Source: Biomaibacter acetigenes
GTDB lineage: Bacteria; Bacillota; Thermosediminibacteria; Thermosediminibacterales; Tepidanaerobacteraceae
Assembly (NCBI RefSeq): GCF_003691585.1
Contig: NZ_CP033169.1
Coordinates: 434,001 to 498,000 of the forward strand
Direction of reading: 5' to 3'
Length of the DNA: 64,000 bases
Below the pieces are notes generated by a model. It had not been told where the DNA came from, did no database searches, and was given only the letters and a program-made list of their open reading frames with translations. The translations under genes and the position numbers were made by a program. Shown here piece by piece: positions 1 through 8,732 of this stretch; positions within the stretch are counted from its first letter, which is position 1; each line of letters begins with the position of its first letter.

Positions 1-689
1 AGTTCATCGAAAGTGATTTCATTATTTGACCTATGCGAAGAAAGGCCGATGATGCGGGATTTACCATCGCTGCTTTTTTCGTCCGGGGCAAGGTCATCCG
101 TTTCAGGGAGAGCTTTATAATAGATTAAAGCCATAAAGACGGTGATGATACCAAGCACTGTAAAGATTCCGCCGTAGCTTCTTGTATAAAGGTATATGGG
201 GCCGCTCGTGGCAAGACCGATAATGAGCCCAAAGGACATACCCAGGTTTACTATTGCTGCGGCAGTAGCCCGGGCCTGGGGCGCTACGGTTTTCAACATG
301 ATGCCATAGGCGGAAGGATAATAAGCACCGGCGCCGAACCCATGTAAGGCCATAAGGAAAATCATCATGACGTAATTCCCGGTAAAAAGCCCAAAGCAAA
401 GCAAAGCGAATCCGGAAATGGCATACATGGCGGTCAGAAGCCGTTTTTTGCCTATTCGGTCGCCCAGCATGCCCGAAGGTATCTGCATAGCCACATAAAC
501 AAGAAAATAGCTGCTGGTGATGGTGCCGAGCTGAGTGCCGCTGAGGGAAAATTTTTCTCCTATGACGGAAAGCAGGGGGTAAAGGGTGGTCCTGTCGGTG
601 TAGAGCAGTGTCCAGCCGGCACACAGGAGTATCATAAGATTGATGGTCCGTTTATTAAAAAATTCACGAATAATATCCGCCTCCTTCAA
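1..689 (-). CDS. MFS transporter, N-terminal part (runs off the left edge)
   Basis: This is the N-terminal half of a major facilitator superfamily permease, an integral membrane secondary transporter; the substrate cannot be told. The reverse-strand reading frame is open from about 689 to base 1 and gives several hydrophobic helices. The signature loop between helices 2 and 3 is visible as GMLGDRIGKKRL (family form GxLxDRxGRRR). The first helix reads LMILLCAGWTLLYTDRTTLYP. A GGAGGCGG ribosome site at about 676-683 precedes an ATT codon, while a TTG lies at 687-689 and the first in-frame ATG is 11 codons further in, so the true start is uncertain. The overlapping frame at 115-624 on the same strand is only a shadow. 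The C-terminal half lies outside the window. Confidence 0.8.
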   Translation of the reverse strand, partial: MKEADIIREFFNKRTINLMILLCAGWTLLYTDRTTLYPLLSVIGEKFSLSGTQLGTITSSYFLVYVAMQIPSGMLGDRIGKKRLLTAMYAISGFALLCFGLFTGNYVMMIFLMALHGFGAGAYYPSAYGIMLKTVAPQARATAAAIVNLGMSFGLIIGLATSGPIYLYTRSYGGIFTVLGIITVFMALIYYKALPETDDLAPDEKSSDGKSRIIGLSSHRSNNEITFDE

Positions 690-721
690 TAGAAACCCCA
701 AAAGGAAAAATAGGGATGGCC

Positions 722-1855
722 CTATTGTTTCCGTATAATATATACTATCCCTTTCCAGGCCTTTAAGAACTGATCAACCCTGTACTCGCGCTTTACCGTT
801 TCATGAGTAGGGGCTGCAGGGTCGTTTACTATCACATGATCCGCCCCGTTTTTTGTAGTAAATCCCCGCACCACTATGAGATGGCCGTCGGTATCCTCGA
901 TAGGAGCATTGTCGAGCTCACCTTTATCAAAACTTATACTGGCGATTACAGGCCTTCCCTCAAATATTTCTTTTCTTATGTCATCCAGACTTTCGAACCT
1001 ATCCACGTAAGCTGTGAAACCCCGGCTTGCAGCAAAGGCGGTGTTGAAGGGCCAGTTGCCGTAGATCTTTGCGCCATTGTCAAATACCCCTTCAGCTGCA
1101 TTCTCTGCAGAGATGTCAAGGCTGTAATATTGCATTACCATGGAGACCGAAGTGGGACTGCAGATGACATTGGCGATCTTTGGATTTTGCTGCATCTGGG
1201 ATATCATGGGAACATCCAGGTCCTTTTCCAGATGAGTTTCCCCCGGTATCCTGTCGGTGTTGTTATAAGCAACAAAGGAAACCATGCGGACTACAGGGGA
1301 AACGGCTCCGTCGCCTAACAGGGCAACCCTGTATCTTATGCCATTTCCGCTGGCCTCACCGTTTAAGGCTATAGTGTCGATCATGACCCTGGAAATATCA
1401 TCCTCCTGCTTTTTTTCACTTTCGGATTTGATCCCTGTACCCCAATTTGCGATAGTAAACCAGGAAGACCATTTGTCTCCAGAACGCACCTGGGCCTGGA
1501 TCTTGATATATGTTTTTCCGGGAGTGTCGGCGTTCCAGGAAACCACGGCATATTTAAAAGGCGCTGTATCAAATGTTTGAGAAGTGTATGTACCTTCTTT
1601 CAGATAAGACCCATTCTGCTTTTCGAGCTCCAGCGCGCCATCTTCATGGGATGATACCCTGACGCCCTTCAAATCTCCCTTACCGAAATCCTCTACAGAA
1701 GTGTCCATGTGAAATGACCTGCCGGAGGATTGCTTAATACCGGTTTTGTTTTTGTCCATTTTGAAGAACCCCTTTCCTAAAATAATAATTGAAATTATTA
1801 AGATAATTATGATGAGAGGCATGTGAAATGTTTTTCCGGGTTTAATCAATATCAA
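722..1855 (-). CDS. Membrane-anchored C39-like cysteine peptidase
   Basis: A 377-residue protein with one N-terminal membrane segment (PLIIIILIISIIILG, about residues 13-27), so the rest probably sits outside the membrane. Residues 60-200 form a beta-rich region of unknown role. The C-terminal 160 residues look like a C39-like papain-fold peptidase (Peptidase_C39_2 type): the candidate nucleophile is in VICSPTSVSMVMQYY, the histidine in DGHLIVVRGF and the following aspartate in VIVNDPAAP. Substrate unknown; such proteins are often linked to wall or peptide turnover. A TTG at 1855 has an AGAGGG upstream; an ATG at 1822 just before the membrane segment is an alternative start. The gene is separate from its neighbours. 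Confidence 0.8.
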   Translation of the reverse strand: MILIKPGKTFHMPLIIIILIISIIILGKGFFKMDKNKTGIKQSSGRSFHMDTSVEDFGKGDLKGVRVSSHEDGALELEKQNGSYLKEGTYTSQTFDTAPFKYAVVSWNADTPGKTYIKIQAQVRSGDKWSSWFTIANWGTGIKSESEKKQEDDISRVMIDTIALNGEASGNGIRYRVALLGDGAVSPVVRMVSFVAYNNTDRIPGETHLEKDLDVPMISQMQQNPKIANVICSPTSVSMVMQYYSLDISAENAAEGVFDNGAKIYGNWPFNTAFAASRGFTAYVDRFESLDDIRKEIFEGRPVIASISFDKGELDNAPIEDTDGHLIVVRGFTTKNGADHVIVNDPAAPTHETVKREYRVDQFLKAWKGIVYIIRKQ

Positions 1856-2125
1856 TACCCTCTTTGGAACCGGTATGTTGGTTTATTTGTTGACTTATAC
1901 GGCATCACTTGTTTATACCGTTGTCCTTTAAGTATCAGATTAAAAGGAGTATAACATGATTATATTGTAATTGTATCAGAAAAGATAAAAGAATAATAGA
2001 TTTAGAGATGTTTTTCTGAAAGAAAAAGGATTTTAATAATATATGTCGAAATGTATATAAGAGATTTATGAAACTGTATTTCGTATGATGGTACATAACC
2101 ATTTACAAAATATCGGGAGGAAATC
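1856..2125. other. AT-rich intergenic region between divergent genes
   Basis: This 270-bp gap separates the peptidase (reverse) from the IclR regulator (forward), so it should hold both promoters. A short perfect inverted repeat, ATGGT-N5-ACCAT, lies at 2088-2102, just upstream of the regulator's ribosome site. It is a reasonable place for autoregulation by the IclR protein, but that is inference. No gene or RNA was recognised. Confidence 0.4.
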
Positions 2126-2896
2126 ATGCCGCAGGATAATACCGTCCAATCCATTGAAAGAGCAATAAATATATTGGAAGAACTAGCCGAAGAGAAGGAA
2201 GGACTTGGGGTTACGGAACTTTCACGGCGTCTGAACCTTCATAAAAGTACCGTCCACCGCCTTTTATCCACTCTTTTAAGCCTGGGCTATGTGGAGCAAA
2301 ACCCATACAGCGAAAAATATCGCCTGGGAATAAAGCTGCTTCACCTGGGGGGTGCCATCCTGGAGAGGATGGACCTCCGGAAGGAGGCCCACGATCTTTT
2401 AAAAGAGCTTTCTGATGAGGTCAACGAGGCTGTGCATCTAGTGGTTCCCGATGGTAACCGGGCCCTCTATATCGATAAAATAGATAGTAGCAGGACCATC
2501 CGCATGTACTCACAAATCGGGCGCAGAGCCCCCATGCACGCTTCGGCGGTGGGCAAGGCCATACTGGCTTTCTCTTCTGAAGATTTCGTGAGAAAAGTAA
2601 TCGATGAGGGATTGGAGAAATATACTTCAAATACCATTACAGATCCCGGTAAACTGGTGGAGCACCTTAAAACCGTCAGAGCCCGGGGCTTTGCCGTGGA
2701 TGATGAGGAAAACGAGGAGGGCATCCGGTGCGTAGGGGCTCCCATTTTTGATTACTCCGGCAGGGTTATTGGCGCATTAAGCATTTCAGGGGCTACAGTG
2801 ACAGTGACACCCGACAAGGTAAAGACCCTTGCGGCAAGGGTCAAGGAATATGCAGCTAAAATATCCCGGAGGATGGGATGGCCATTGAATAAATAA
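2126..2896 (+). CDS. IclR-family transcriptional regulator
   Basis: A 256-residue IclR-type regulator. Residues about 7-60 form the winged helix-turn-helix (SIERAINILEEL, then LGVTELSRRLNLHKSTVHRL and LGYVEQNPYSEKYRLG), the classic IclR N-terminus. The rest is the effector-binding domain, with the typical stretch RAPMHASAVGKAILAF and the C-terminal IGALSISGATVTV. The start is an ATG with GGGAGGAAATC in front. The Fe-alcohol dehydrogenase and the FAH-family hydrolase follow on the same strand, so it may control a small catabolic unit for an aromatic or sugar-acid-like compound. The effector cannot be read from sequence. Confidence 0.92.
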   Translation: MPQDNTVQSIERAINILEELAEEKEGLGVTELSRRLNLHKSTVHRLLSTLLSLGYVEQNPYSEKYRLGIKLLHLGGAILERMDLRKEAHDLLKELSDEVNEAVHLVVPDGNRALYIDKIDSSRTIRMYSQIGRRAPMHASAVGKAILAFSSEDFVRKVIDEGLEKYTSNTITDPGKLVEHLKTVRARGFAVDDEENEEGIRCVGAPIFDYSGRVIGALSISGATVTVTPDKVKTLAARVKEYAAKISRRMGWPLNK

Positions 2897-3021
2897 AATC
2901 TAAATGCTAAAATGGAAGATGGGTTAAGATGGAAATTAAATGCTATTTGGATCCAACATTGACCAAATAAGTTGGTGCGTTAAAGGTCTTGTTTAATAAT
3001 TTAATTTGGAGGTGTTTTGAT

Positions 3022-4173
3022 TTGAACTTCGAATTTTTTATGCCCACCCGTCTTGTATTCGGACCGGGGAAGGTTAAGGAAGTAGGAACTTATGTAAAAT
3101 TTATCGGTAAAAAGGCACTTATTGTGACCGGAAGATCCAGCGCAAAAAAGACCGGTCATCTTGATATGGTGACAAAAAGTCTGGAACAGGAAGGAATAAA
3201 ATGGCTGGCATTTGATGAGGTGGAACCAAATCCCTTTACCACCACCGTCGAAAGAGGGGCAAATCTGGCCAGAGAAAATCATGTAGATGTAGTAATAGGC
3301 CTTGGTGGAGGCAGCGCCATGGATACTGCCAAAGGCATAGCTTTTATGGCATTAAACGAAGGCCATGTGGCCGATTACATAGCTGGGAAGCAGGGCGGGG
3401 ATGTGCTTCCCATTGTACTTATTACCACCACCGCCGGAACAGGCAGTGAGGCCAACAATTATGCAGTGTTTACCAACCCTGAGACAAAAGTGAAAAAATC
3501 CCTGAAGTCTCCGAAAACCTACGCCAGGGTTTCCATCATTGACCCCGAACTCATGCTGACCGTGCCCAAAAAAGTTACGGCATCCACCGGGATAGATGTA
3601 TTTTTCCACGCCATGGAAGCCTATGTAGGGAGAAGGAGCCAGCCCTTCACCGATGCTCTGGCTCTGGAAGCCATAAGATTAGTGGCGGAAAGCCTCAAGG
3701 GCGCCTATGAACACGGAGAAGATATCCAGTACCGTGAACGTATGGCCTGGGCCAATACCCTGGCAGGCGTGGCCATAAATCTTTCGGGCACCTGCGGCAT
3801 CCATGGCATGGGACATCCCTTGAGCGGCATCTACGATGTACCCCATGGAGAAAGCCTTGCTGCAGTTTCTCTGGCTTTTATGCGCTTTAATATCTTTGAA
3901 GCTCCCGGGAAGTTTGCAAAAGTGGCCGAAGCCCTGGGAGTTGATGTAAGGGGCCTCACATTGTCTGAAGCTGCCGAAAAGTCCATAGAAGCCCTTCGAG
4001 ATCTGATGGATAGGGTGGGACTCCCAAAGAAAATTTCTGCCTTCGGCATCACCGAAAAAGACATAGACACTCTGGCAGAGCACGCTTATACCAAAATGAC
4101 CCATAACCTGGAAGCCAGCCCCAGAGTGCCCACGATGGATGATGTGAAGAGGATGTACATGGAATCGTTGTAG
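3022..4173 (+). CDS. Iron-containing alcohol dehydrogenase
   Basis: A group III, metal-dependent alcohol dehydrogenase that would interconvert an alcohol and aldehyde (or similar) with NAD(P)H in the cytoplasm. The nucleotide-binding signature is visible as GLGGGSAMDTAKG. Metal-binding histidines are in HGMGHPLSGIYDVPHGESL and in DVFFHAMEAY. It opens with FFMPTRLVFGPGKVKEVG, typical of the family, and has about the normal length (383 residues). The start is TTG at 3022 because GGAGGTG sits at 3008-3014 with 7 bases of spacing; an upstream in-frame TTG at 2989 has no such site. It follows the IclR regulator. The true substrate is unknown. Confidence 0.92.
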   Translation: MNFEFFMPTRLVFGPGKVKEVGTYVKFIGKKALIVTGRSSAKKTGHLDMVTKSLEQEGIKWLAFDEVEPNPFTTTVERGANLARENHVDVVIGLGGGSAMDTAKGIAFMALNEGHVADYIAGKQGGDVLPIVLITTTAGTGSEANNYAVFTNPETKVKKSLKSPKTYARVSIIDPELMLTVPKKVTASTGIDVFFHAMEAYVGRRSQPFTDALALEAIRLVAESLKGAYEHGEDIQYRERMAWANTLAGVAINLSGTCGIHGMGHPLSGIYDVPHGESLAAVSLAFMRFNIFEAPGKFAKVAEALGVDVRGLTLSEAAEKSIEALRDLMDRVGLPKKISAFGITEKDIDTLAEHAYTKMTHNLEASPRVPTMDDVKRMYMESL

Positions 4174-4190
4174 GAGAAAGTCAAAGAAAT

Positions 4191-4229
4191 AGCCCGCACT
4201 TGATTATCAGATTCAAGCTGCGGGCTGGT
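4191..4229 (+). terminator. Stem-loop after the alcohol dehydrogenase
   Basis: AGCCCGCA(C)TTGA at 4191 pairs with TTCAAGCTGCGGGCT ending at 4226, with one bulge. The T-tract after it is weak, so it is a likely but imperfect terminator. The next 200 bases up to 4426 are AT-rich and no gene was seen in them. Confidence 0.5.
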
Positions 4230-4426
4230 TTATATTAGACCGTTTAATATGATTTATTAACCAGCGGAACTCTCATAACTACAAAATGATTGTCATAAGC
4301 AAAAGCTATGTGATCTTCTTTCAACCTTAAATTTAAAAACGAGAAGGAAAATAAAAAATAATGTAGAATATATTATTCATAATATAGAACATAGTTCCAT
4401 AATGCAAAACAAAGGAAGGTGGCATT

Positions 4427-5182
4427 ATGATAAAATTCGTGAGGTTTGACGCGGGGCAGGGACCGGAATATGGCGTCCTGGAGGGGAATAAAGTATTTTC
4501 CATAAAGGGATCCATTTTCGGGGCCTGGGAAAAACAGGGCAGGAGTTTTGAGCTTCATGAAGTAAAGCTCCTGGCACCCTGTGAGCCCCGCAAGGTGGTG
4601 TGCATAGGCGTAAACTATAAGGAAGTAGTCAACAAGAAGGGCGATCCTATACCTGAGGAGCCAGTCATATTCCTGAAGCCCGATACGTCAGTAATAGGGC
4701 CTGAGGAAGCAATCATATCGCCGGAAGGGATAAAGGAGCTGAACTATGAAGCCGAACTGGTGGTGGTCATAAAGGATAGGGTAAAAGATGTATCGGTGGA
4801 AGATGCGAAAAATCATGTGTTGGGCTATACCTGCGGCAATGATATCACCGCAAAGGATTTCATGGAAAAGGGCAAGCCCTGGACCAAAGCCAAAGGATAC
4901 GATACCTTCATGCCCATCGGACCATGTATCGTGTCGGGTATAGATGGTGACAACCTCAATATCAGGATGTATCATAACGGCACGATGACACAAAACAGCA
5001 ACACTTCCGACATGGTCTTTAATGTGAGCCAAATAATATCCTATGTTTCTCACATTATGACGCTGAATCCGGGTGATATCATAAGCACAGGTACTCCTCC
5101 GGGAAAAGGGAATCTAAAGTCTGGAGATATCATTGAAGCCGAAATCGACAGTATCGGCCGATTGAAAAACACAGTGCGTTAA
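4427..5182 (+). CDS. Fumarylacetoacetate hydrolase (FAH)-family protein
   Basis: A 251-residue FAH-superfamily enzyme. The family hydrolyses or decarboxylates beta-diketone, oxo-acid and related intermediates using a divalent metal. Visible signatures are CIGVNYKEVVNKKG, PVIFLKPDTSVIGP, the metal-ligand region LNYEAELVVVI, the conserved GYTCGNDITAKDF, and ISTGTPPGKG near the C-terminus. Length matches the 2-hydroxyhepta-2,4-diene-1,7-dioate isomerase/oxaloacetate decarboxylase type. The start is ATG after GGAAGGTGG. It follows the IclR and alcohol dehydrogenase genes and is probably part of the same catabolic function. The substrate cannot be assigned. Confidence 0.9.
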   Translation: MIKFVRFDAGQGPEYGVLEGNKVFSIKGSIFGAWEKQGRSFELHEVKLLAPCEPRKVVCIGVNYKEVVNKKGDPIPEEPVIFLKPDTSVIGPEEAIISPEGIKELNYEAELVVVIKDRVKDVSVEDAKNHVLGYTCGNDITAKDFMEKGKPWTKAKGYDTFMPIGPCIVSGIDGDNLNIRMYHNGTMTQNSNTSDMVFNVSQIISYVSHIMTLNPGDIISTGTPPGKGNLKSGDIIEAEIDSIGRLKNTVR

Positions 5183-5187
5183 AAAAA

Positions 5188-5218
5188 GCAACCGCAGCTT
5201 TGCTGCGGTTAGCTTTTC
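5188..5218 (+). terminator. Intrinsic terminator of the FAH-family gene and probable intron target
   Basis: AACCGCAGC-TTT-GCTGCGGTT forms a near-perfect stem, followed by AGCTTTTC. It lies right after the stop codon of the hydrolase gene and ends directly at the 5' end of the group II intron (5221). Group IIC introns are known to insert just downstream of terminator hairpins, so this hairpin is probably also the homing site. Confidence 0.85.
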
Positions 5219-5744
5219 AAGTGCGCCCGGCATGGGCGATAGCTCGGCAGTGAAAGTCTGCTATGGGGCTGGCAGCGGCGACCATTAGCCAAACAGCAAG
5301 GGTGTCTACCGTGAGATAGAATCTGAAGGAAGCTGTAGGCAAAGCCACGGCCTGAGGAACACGAACCGCATATAAGGCTATACAGTTCGGATGAGTTTGC
5401 TTGACAAAACGAAATCCGGTGCTGCCAAGGAACTGCGTAGTAAATGCACAAGGTTACGGGGCGAAGGCTATCGCTCTTACCCGGGGAGGTCTGGCGGAAA
5501 CGTTAGGGAAACTAACAACCCGGGCTGAAGAGGCTCGGCTGAACTGTCAGAAGTCAGCAGAGGCCATAGTAGCCGGCACAGACGTCATGCCGACGAAGGG
5601 CCGAACACGAAGCGAGGGCCGGGGACCCACCGAAGGTGGGTGGTGGCAAGTTCGAGAAACATACAAAGACAGCAGAAAACCCCGAAAGGGGCCTACCCTG
5701 GGAAAGAAGCGGTGAAGCCGCAAGGGCCCCAGGGAGGGCCGAGT

Positions 5745-7073
5745 ATGTATCCGGCACAACCCGAGAAGATATCCCCGAAGGACCATGATATCCACCTGAT
5801 GGAGAAAGCAGTATCAAGAGAAAACATGACAAAAGCACTGCGACGGGTAGAAGAAAACAAAGGAGCGCCAGGCGTAGACGGCATGCCGGTAGAATCCCTC
5901 CGGTCACACCTACGAGAAAACTGGCCTCAGATAAAGGAACAACTTCTCACAGGGACCTATCAACCTCAACCAGTGCGCAGCGTCGAAATCCCGAAACCCA
6001 GCGGAGGAGTGAGACTGTTAGGAATCCCCACCGTCACAGACCGCCTAATCCAGCAGGCTCTGCTGCAAGTACTAACACCCATATTTGACCCGGAATTCTC
6101 AGAAGCAAGCTACGGATTCAGGCCCAACCGAAGAGCCCACGACGCAGTAAGGAAAGCACGTCAATATGTTCAAGAGGGATACCAGTGGGTAGTGGACATG
6201 GACCTTGAGAAATTCTTCGACAGAGTAAATCATGACATACTAATGGCCAGAGTAACTCGCAAGATAAAAGACAAGCGTGTATTAAAGCTCATACGCAGCT
6301 ATCTACAGGCAGGAGTAATGATAAACGGAGTAGTCATGATTACCGACGAAGGAACACCTCAAGGCGGGCCCCTAAGTCCACTTCTTGCCAATATAATCCT
6401 TGACGACCTTGACAAAGAACTAGAGAAAAGAGGCCACAGATTCGTAAGATATGCAGACGACTGTAACATCTACGTCAAAAGCAAAAGAGCGGCACCCATC
6501 TTCGATGGGTACCCGCGGGTAATGGAAAGCATAACAGCTTTCCTGAAGAATAAACTAAAACTCAAAGTAAACGAGCAAAAGAGCGCAGTGGACAGACCCT
6601 GGAAGAGGAAATTCCTCGGCTTCAGCATGTACATCACTAAAGATGGAACAACCAAGATAAGAATAGCACCACAGAGCATAGACAAAGTCAAGAACAAAAT
6701 CCGTGAGATAACCTCAAGAAGCAACGGACATGGAATAACACAGAGAATAGACAGACTAAACACATACCTCGGCGGATGGCTGGGATACTTCGCACTATCG
6801 GAAACACCCAGCAAACTTGAGGAACTCGACGGATGGATAAGAAGAAGACTCCGCATGTGCTTGTGGAAACAATGGAAGAAAGTTAAAACAAGATATCGAG
6901 AACTAAGGAATTTGAAACTTCCGGAATGGGTAGTCCATGAGCTTGCCAATGCCCGAAAGGGATACTGGCGTATGTCAGGGGTATTAAATAGAGCCCTCAA
7001 CAACGCCTATTGGCAAGGTCAAGGGCTCATGAGTTTAGTGAAGAGATATCAAGAAATTCGCAAAGCTTGGTGA
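5745..7073 (+). CDS. ltrA: Group II intron reverse transcriptase/maturase (class C)
   Basis: The intron-encoded protein assists splicing (maturase) and copies the intron into new DNA sites. Seen in order: RT-0/1 (ENKGAPGVDGMPVESL), PKPSGGVRLLGIPTVTDRLIQQAL, SYGFRPNRRAHDAV, VVDMDLEKFFDRVNHD, GTPQGGPLSPLLANI, and the catalytic RFVRYADDCNIYV. The maturase (X) domain follows, ending YWRMSGVLNRALNNAYW. No HNH endonuclease domain follows, as is normal for class C. The start is the ATG at 5745 with GGAGGG six bases upstream, giving 442 residues. A GTG at 5640 is in frame but less well supported. The stop codon touches domain V. Confidence 0.94.
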   Translation: MYPAQPEKISPKDHDIHLMEKAVSRENMTKALRRVEENKGAPGVDGMPVESLRSHLRENWPQIKEQLLTGTYQPQPVRSVEIPKPSGGVRLLGIPTVTDRLIQQALLQVLTPIFDPEFSEASYGFRPNRRAHDAVRKARQYVQEGYQWVVDMDLEKFFDRVNHDILMARVTRKIKDKRVLKLIRSYLQAGVMINGVVMITDEGTPQGGPLSPLLANIILDDLDKELEKRGHRFVRYADDCNIYVKSKRAAPIFDGYPRVMESITAFLKNKLKLKVNEQKSAVDRPWKRKFLGFSMYITKDGTTKIRIAPQSIDKVKNKIREITSRSNGHGITQRIDRLNTYLGGWLGYFALSETPSKLEELDGWIRRRLRMCLWKQWKKVKTRYRELRNLKLPEWVVHELANARKGYWRMSGVLNRALNNAYWQGQGLMSLVKRYQEIRKAW

Positions 7074-7107
7074 ACCGCCGTATACCGGACGGTACGTACG
7101 GTGGTGT
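7074..7107 (+). ncRNA. Group IIC intron domain V
   Basis: The 34-nt catalytic hairpin reads ACCGCCGTATACC...GGTACGTACGGTGGT, almost identical to remembered class C domain V. The lower stem ACCGCCGTA pairs with TACGGTGGT and the upper stem ACC pairs with GGT. It is intact. Domain VI has been pushed to 8735 by the IS110 insertion. Confidence 0.88.
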
Positions 7108-7124
7108 GTTGGTATGATAAAAAT

Positions 7125-7321
7125 GCAGGCTCTTCTCTGGTATAATTAGAATAGGGTTTCGGAGAAGGCTGTAGGCGGGGCGATTGTCCTCTCGCTGGGA
7201 TGAAATAAGCCCGTTGGTGTGTTTAATCGCCTCCTCGCCTCACCCAGTTGTGGCCAAGCCCACGAATAGGTGAATGTAAAAGCAACTCCGCCTGCCAACT
7301 TAATTGGAGAGGGGGTCGAAA
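7125..7321 (+). ncRNA. Candidate IS110 bridge RNA with target and donor guides
   Basis: The left end folds well. GGCG (7174-7177) and GGCGATT (7179-7185) pair with AATCGCC (7225-7231) and CGCC (7236-7239), enclosing an internal loop capped by GGG/CCC. One loop strand, GTCCTCTC (7186-7193), is the reverse complement of the right target flank GAGAGGAC (8734-8741). The other, TGGTGTG (7215-7221), is identical to the left target flank (7102-7108). A second stem, GTTG/CAAC (7247-7250, 7283-7286), encloses ATAGGTG (7266-7272), identical to the right element end (8728-8734), and CCAA (7254-7257), complementary to the left end TTGG (7109-7112). This is the architecture known for IS110 bridge RNAs. 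The exact 5' end is inferred from the junction promoter. The 3' end is not known. Confidence 0.7.
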
Positions 7322-8464
7322 ATGCGATTCATTGGTTTAGATGTGCATCAAAAATATGCAGAAGGGTGTGAGATCGGGCCAAACAAAGAAAAAAGACGTT
7401 TTCGGATAGCCAATACACGACAAGCATGGGAGGAGTTCGCCAAAACCCTAGATTCCAATACTCGTGTCGTCATGGAAGCTACCAGTAACGCCTTTTGGAT
7501 TCATGATATCCTATCTGGTTATCCAGGGCAAATTGTGATCGCCAATCCCTTGAAAACTCGTGCCATAGCTGAAGCTCGTGTAAAAACCGATGCCCTTGAT
7601 GCTCAAATTCTTGCTCAACTGTTAGCGGCAGACTTTATTCCTGAGTCTTGGATTCCGAACAAGGATGAGTACCAATTAAGAGTTCTGCTTCATCACCGAA
7701 TCCGTCTCGCAAAAATCCGTACTATGCTGAAAAACAAGATTCACGCTGCGTTAATTCGCAATGGAATCCAGTCTCCATGGAGCGATCTATTTGGGAAAAA
7801 CGGAAGAAAATTTTTAGAGAATATTTCGTTGCCGGAAACAGAGCAAATCATAGTTTGTTCATCATTAAAACTGCTGGATACTGTACAAAAAGAAATGGCG
7901 GCCCTCGAAGCAGATTTGTGTGCTAGGGCGAAAGAGAACCCAAATGTAAAATTACTGATGGGTATACCTGGCATTTCGGTTTTGAGCGCATTGACTATTC
8001 TTGCAGAGATTGGGCCAATTTCGCGCTTTTCGTCACCTAAAAAACTGGCATGTTACGCGGGACTGGTTCCATCTGTTCATCAATCCGGCAAAACACGCTA
8101 TGCCGGTAACATAACAAAAGAAGGCCGCAGCACCCTACGTTGGATACTGGTTCAGTGTGCACAGCGAGCAATTCAAAGCAAAGGGAAATTACGATCTTTT
8201 TATTTGCGTTTAAAGGAGAAGAAAGGGCACAAAATTGCGATTGTAGCTACAGCACGTAAGTTGCTGCATATAATATGGGCGGTTCTAACACGCCAAGAAG
8301 AATACATGGAACTCACAAAAAATTTGCTGGAAAGAAAACTAAAGAGTTTAACCAAACAAGCTCAAGCGTACGTAGTAGACATGAATGAACTGTTGCGAGT
8401 AATTGATGGCATCGAAGATGTATCGGAGAAAGAAACTCAGTCCTGGCTATTTGGAACAGGATAA
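7322..8464 (+). CDS. IS110-family transposase (RuvC-like DEDD plus Tnp serine domain)
   Basis: The recombinase moves the element through a bridge-RNA-guided reaction (known for the family). The N-terminal RuvC-like DEDD domain shows its acidic residues in FIGLDVHQKY, VVMEATSNAFWIHD and VKTDALDAQILAQLL. The C-terminal Transposase_20 domain shows LLMGIPGISVLSALTILAEIG and the catalytic-serine region VHQSGKTRYAGNITKEG. The protein is about 380 residues, full length for the family, with no frameshift, so it may be active. The ATG at 7322 is chosen because GGAGAGGGGG ends a few bases before it. An in-frame TTG at 7304 lies on the ribosome site itself. Confidence 0.93.
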   Translation: MRFIGLDVHQKYAEGCEIGPNKEKRRFRIANTRQAWEEFAKTLDSNTRVVMEATSNAFWIHDILSGYPGQIVIANPLKTRAIAEARVKTDALDAQILAQLLAADFIPESWIPNKDEYQLRVLLHHRIRLAKIRTMLKNKIHAALIRNGIQSPWSDLFGKNGRKFLENISLPETEQIIVCSSLKLLDTVQKEMAALEADLCARAKENPNVKLLMGIPGISVLSALTILAEIGPISRFSSPKKLACYAGLVPSVHQSGKTRYAGNITKEGRSTLRWILVQCAQRAIQSKGKLRSFYLRLKEKKGHKIAIVATARKLLHIIWAVLTRQEEYMELTKNLLERKLKSLTKQAQAYVVDMNELLRVIDGIEDVSEKETQSWLFGTG

Positions 8465-8648
8465 TTATTTAGCTTGCAGGATATGAAGCATATGAGCTTC
8501 AGTCCGTCTCCGTCAAGGGAAAGAGCATTGACTGATCTACTGAGCTATGGTGAACAATTAAGCAAGCTAGCCAAAGCAAGCCTGGTTAAAAAATCGAAAT
8601 GACCTGGCCTAGTATTATATTGCCTTTTTTACATTTGACAACTGTAAT

Positions 8649-8732
8649 TGCTTGAGAATTTTCGGAGCAGGACTTGCATTTTTTCATAGGTGCTTGAGAA
8701 TTTTCGGAGCAGGACTTGCATTTTTTCATAGG
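8649..8732 (+). repeat. Perfect 42-bp tandem duplication of the IS110 right end
   Basis: The unit starting TGCTTGAGAATTTTCGG and ending TTTTTTCATAGG occurs at 8649-8690 and again, without mismatch, at 8691-8732. Each copy ends CATAGG and is followed by TG, the apparent core dinucleotide. The element therefore has two possible right ends 42 bp apart. The reverse-strand frame crossing it is repeat-encoded noise. Confidence 0.92.

Noticed and set aside
115-624. Long reverse-strand open frame rich in His/Arg/Cys
   Set aside because: It is an out-of-frame shadow of the MFS transporter gene, which reads as clean membrane helices in the neighbouring frame.
8649-8732. Direct repeats considered as a CRISPR array
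   Set aside because: Only two units with no spacer between them, and they match the end of an insertion sequence.
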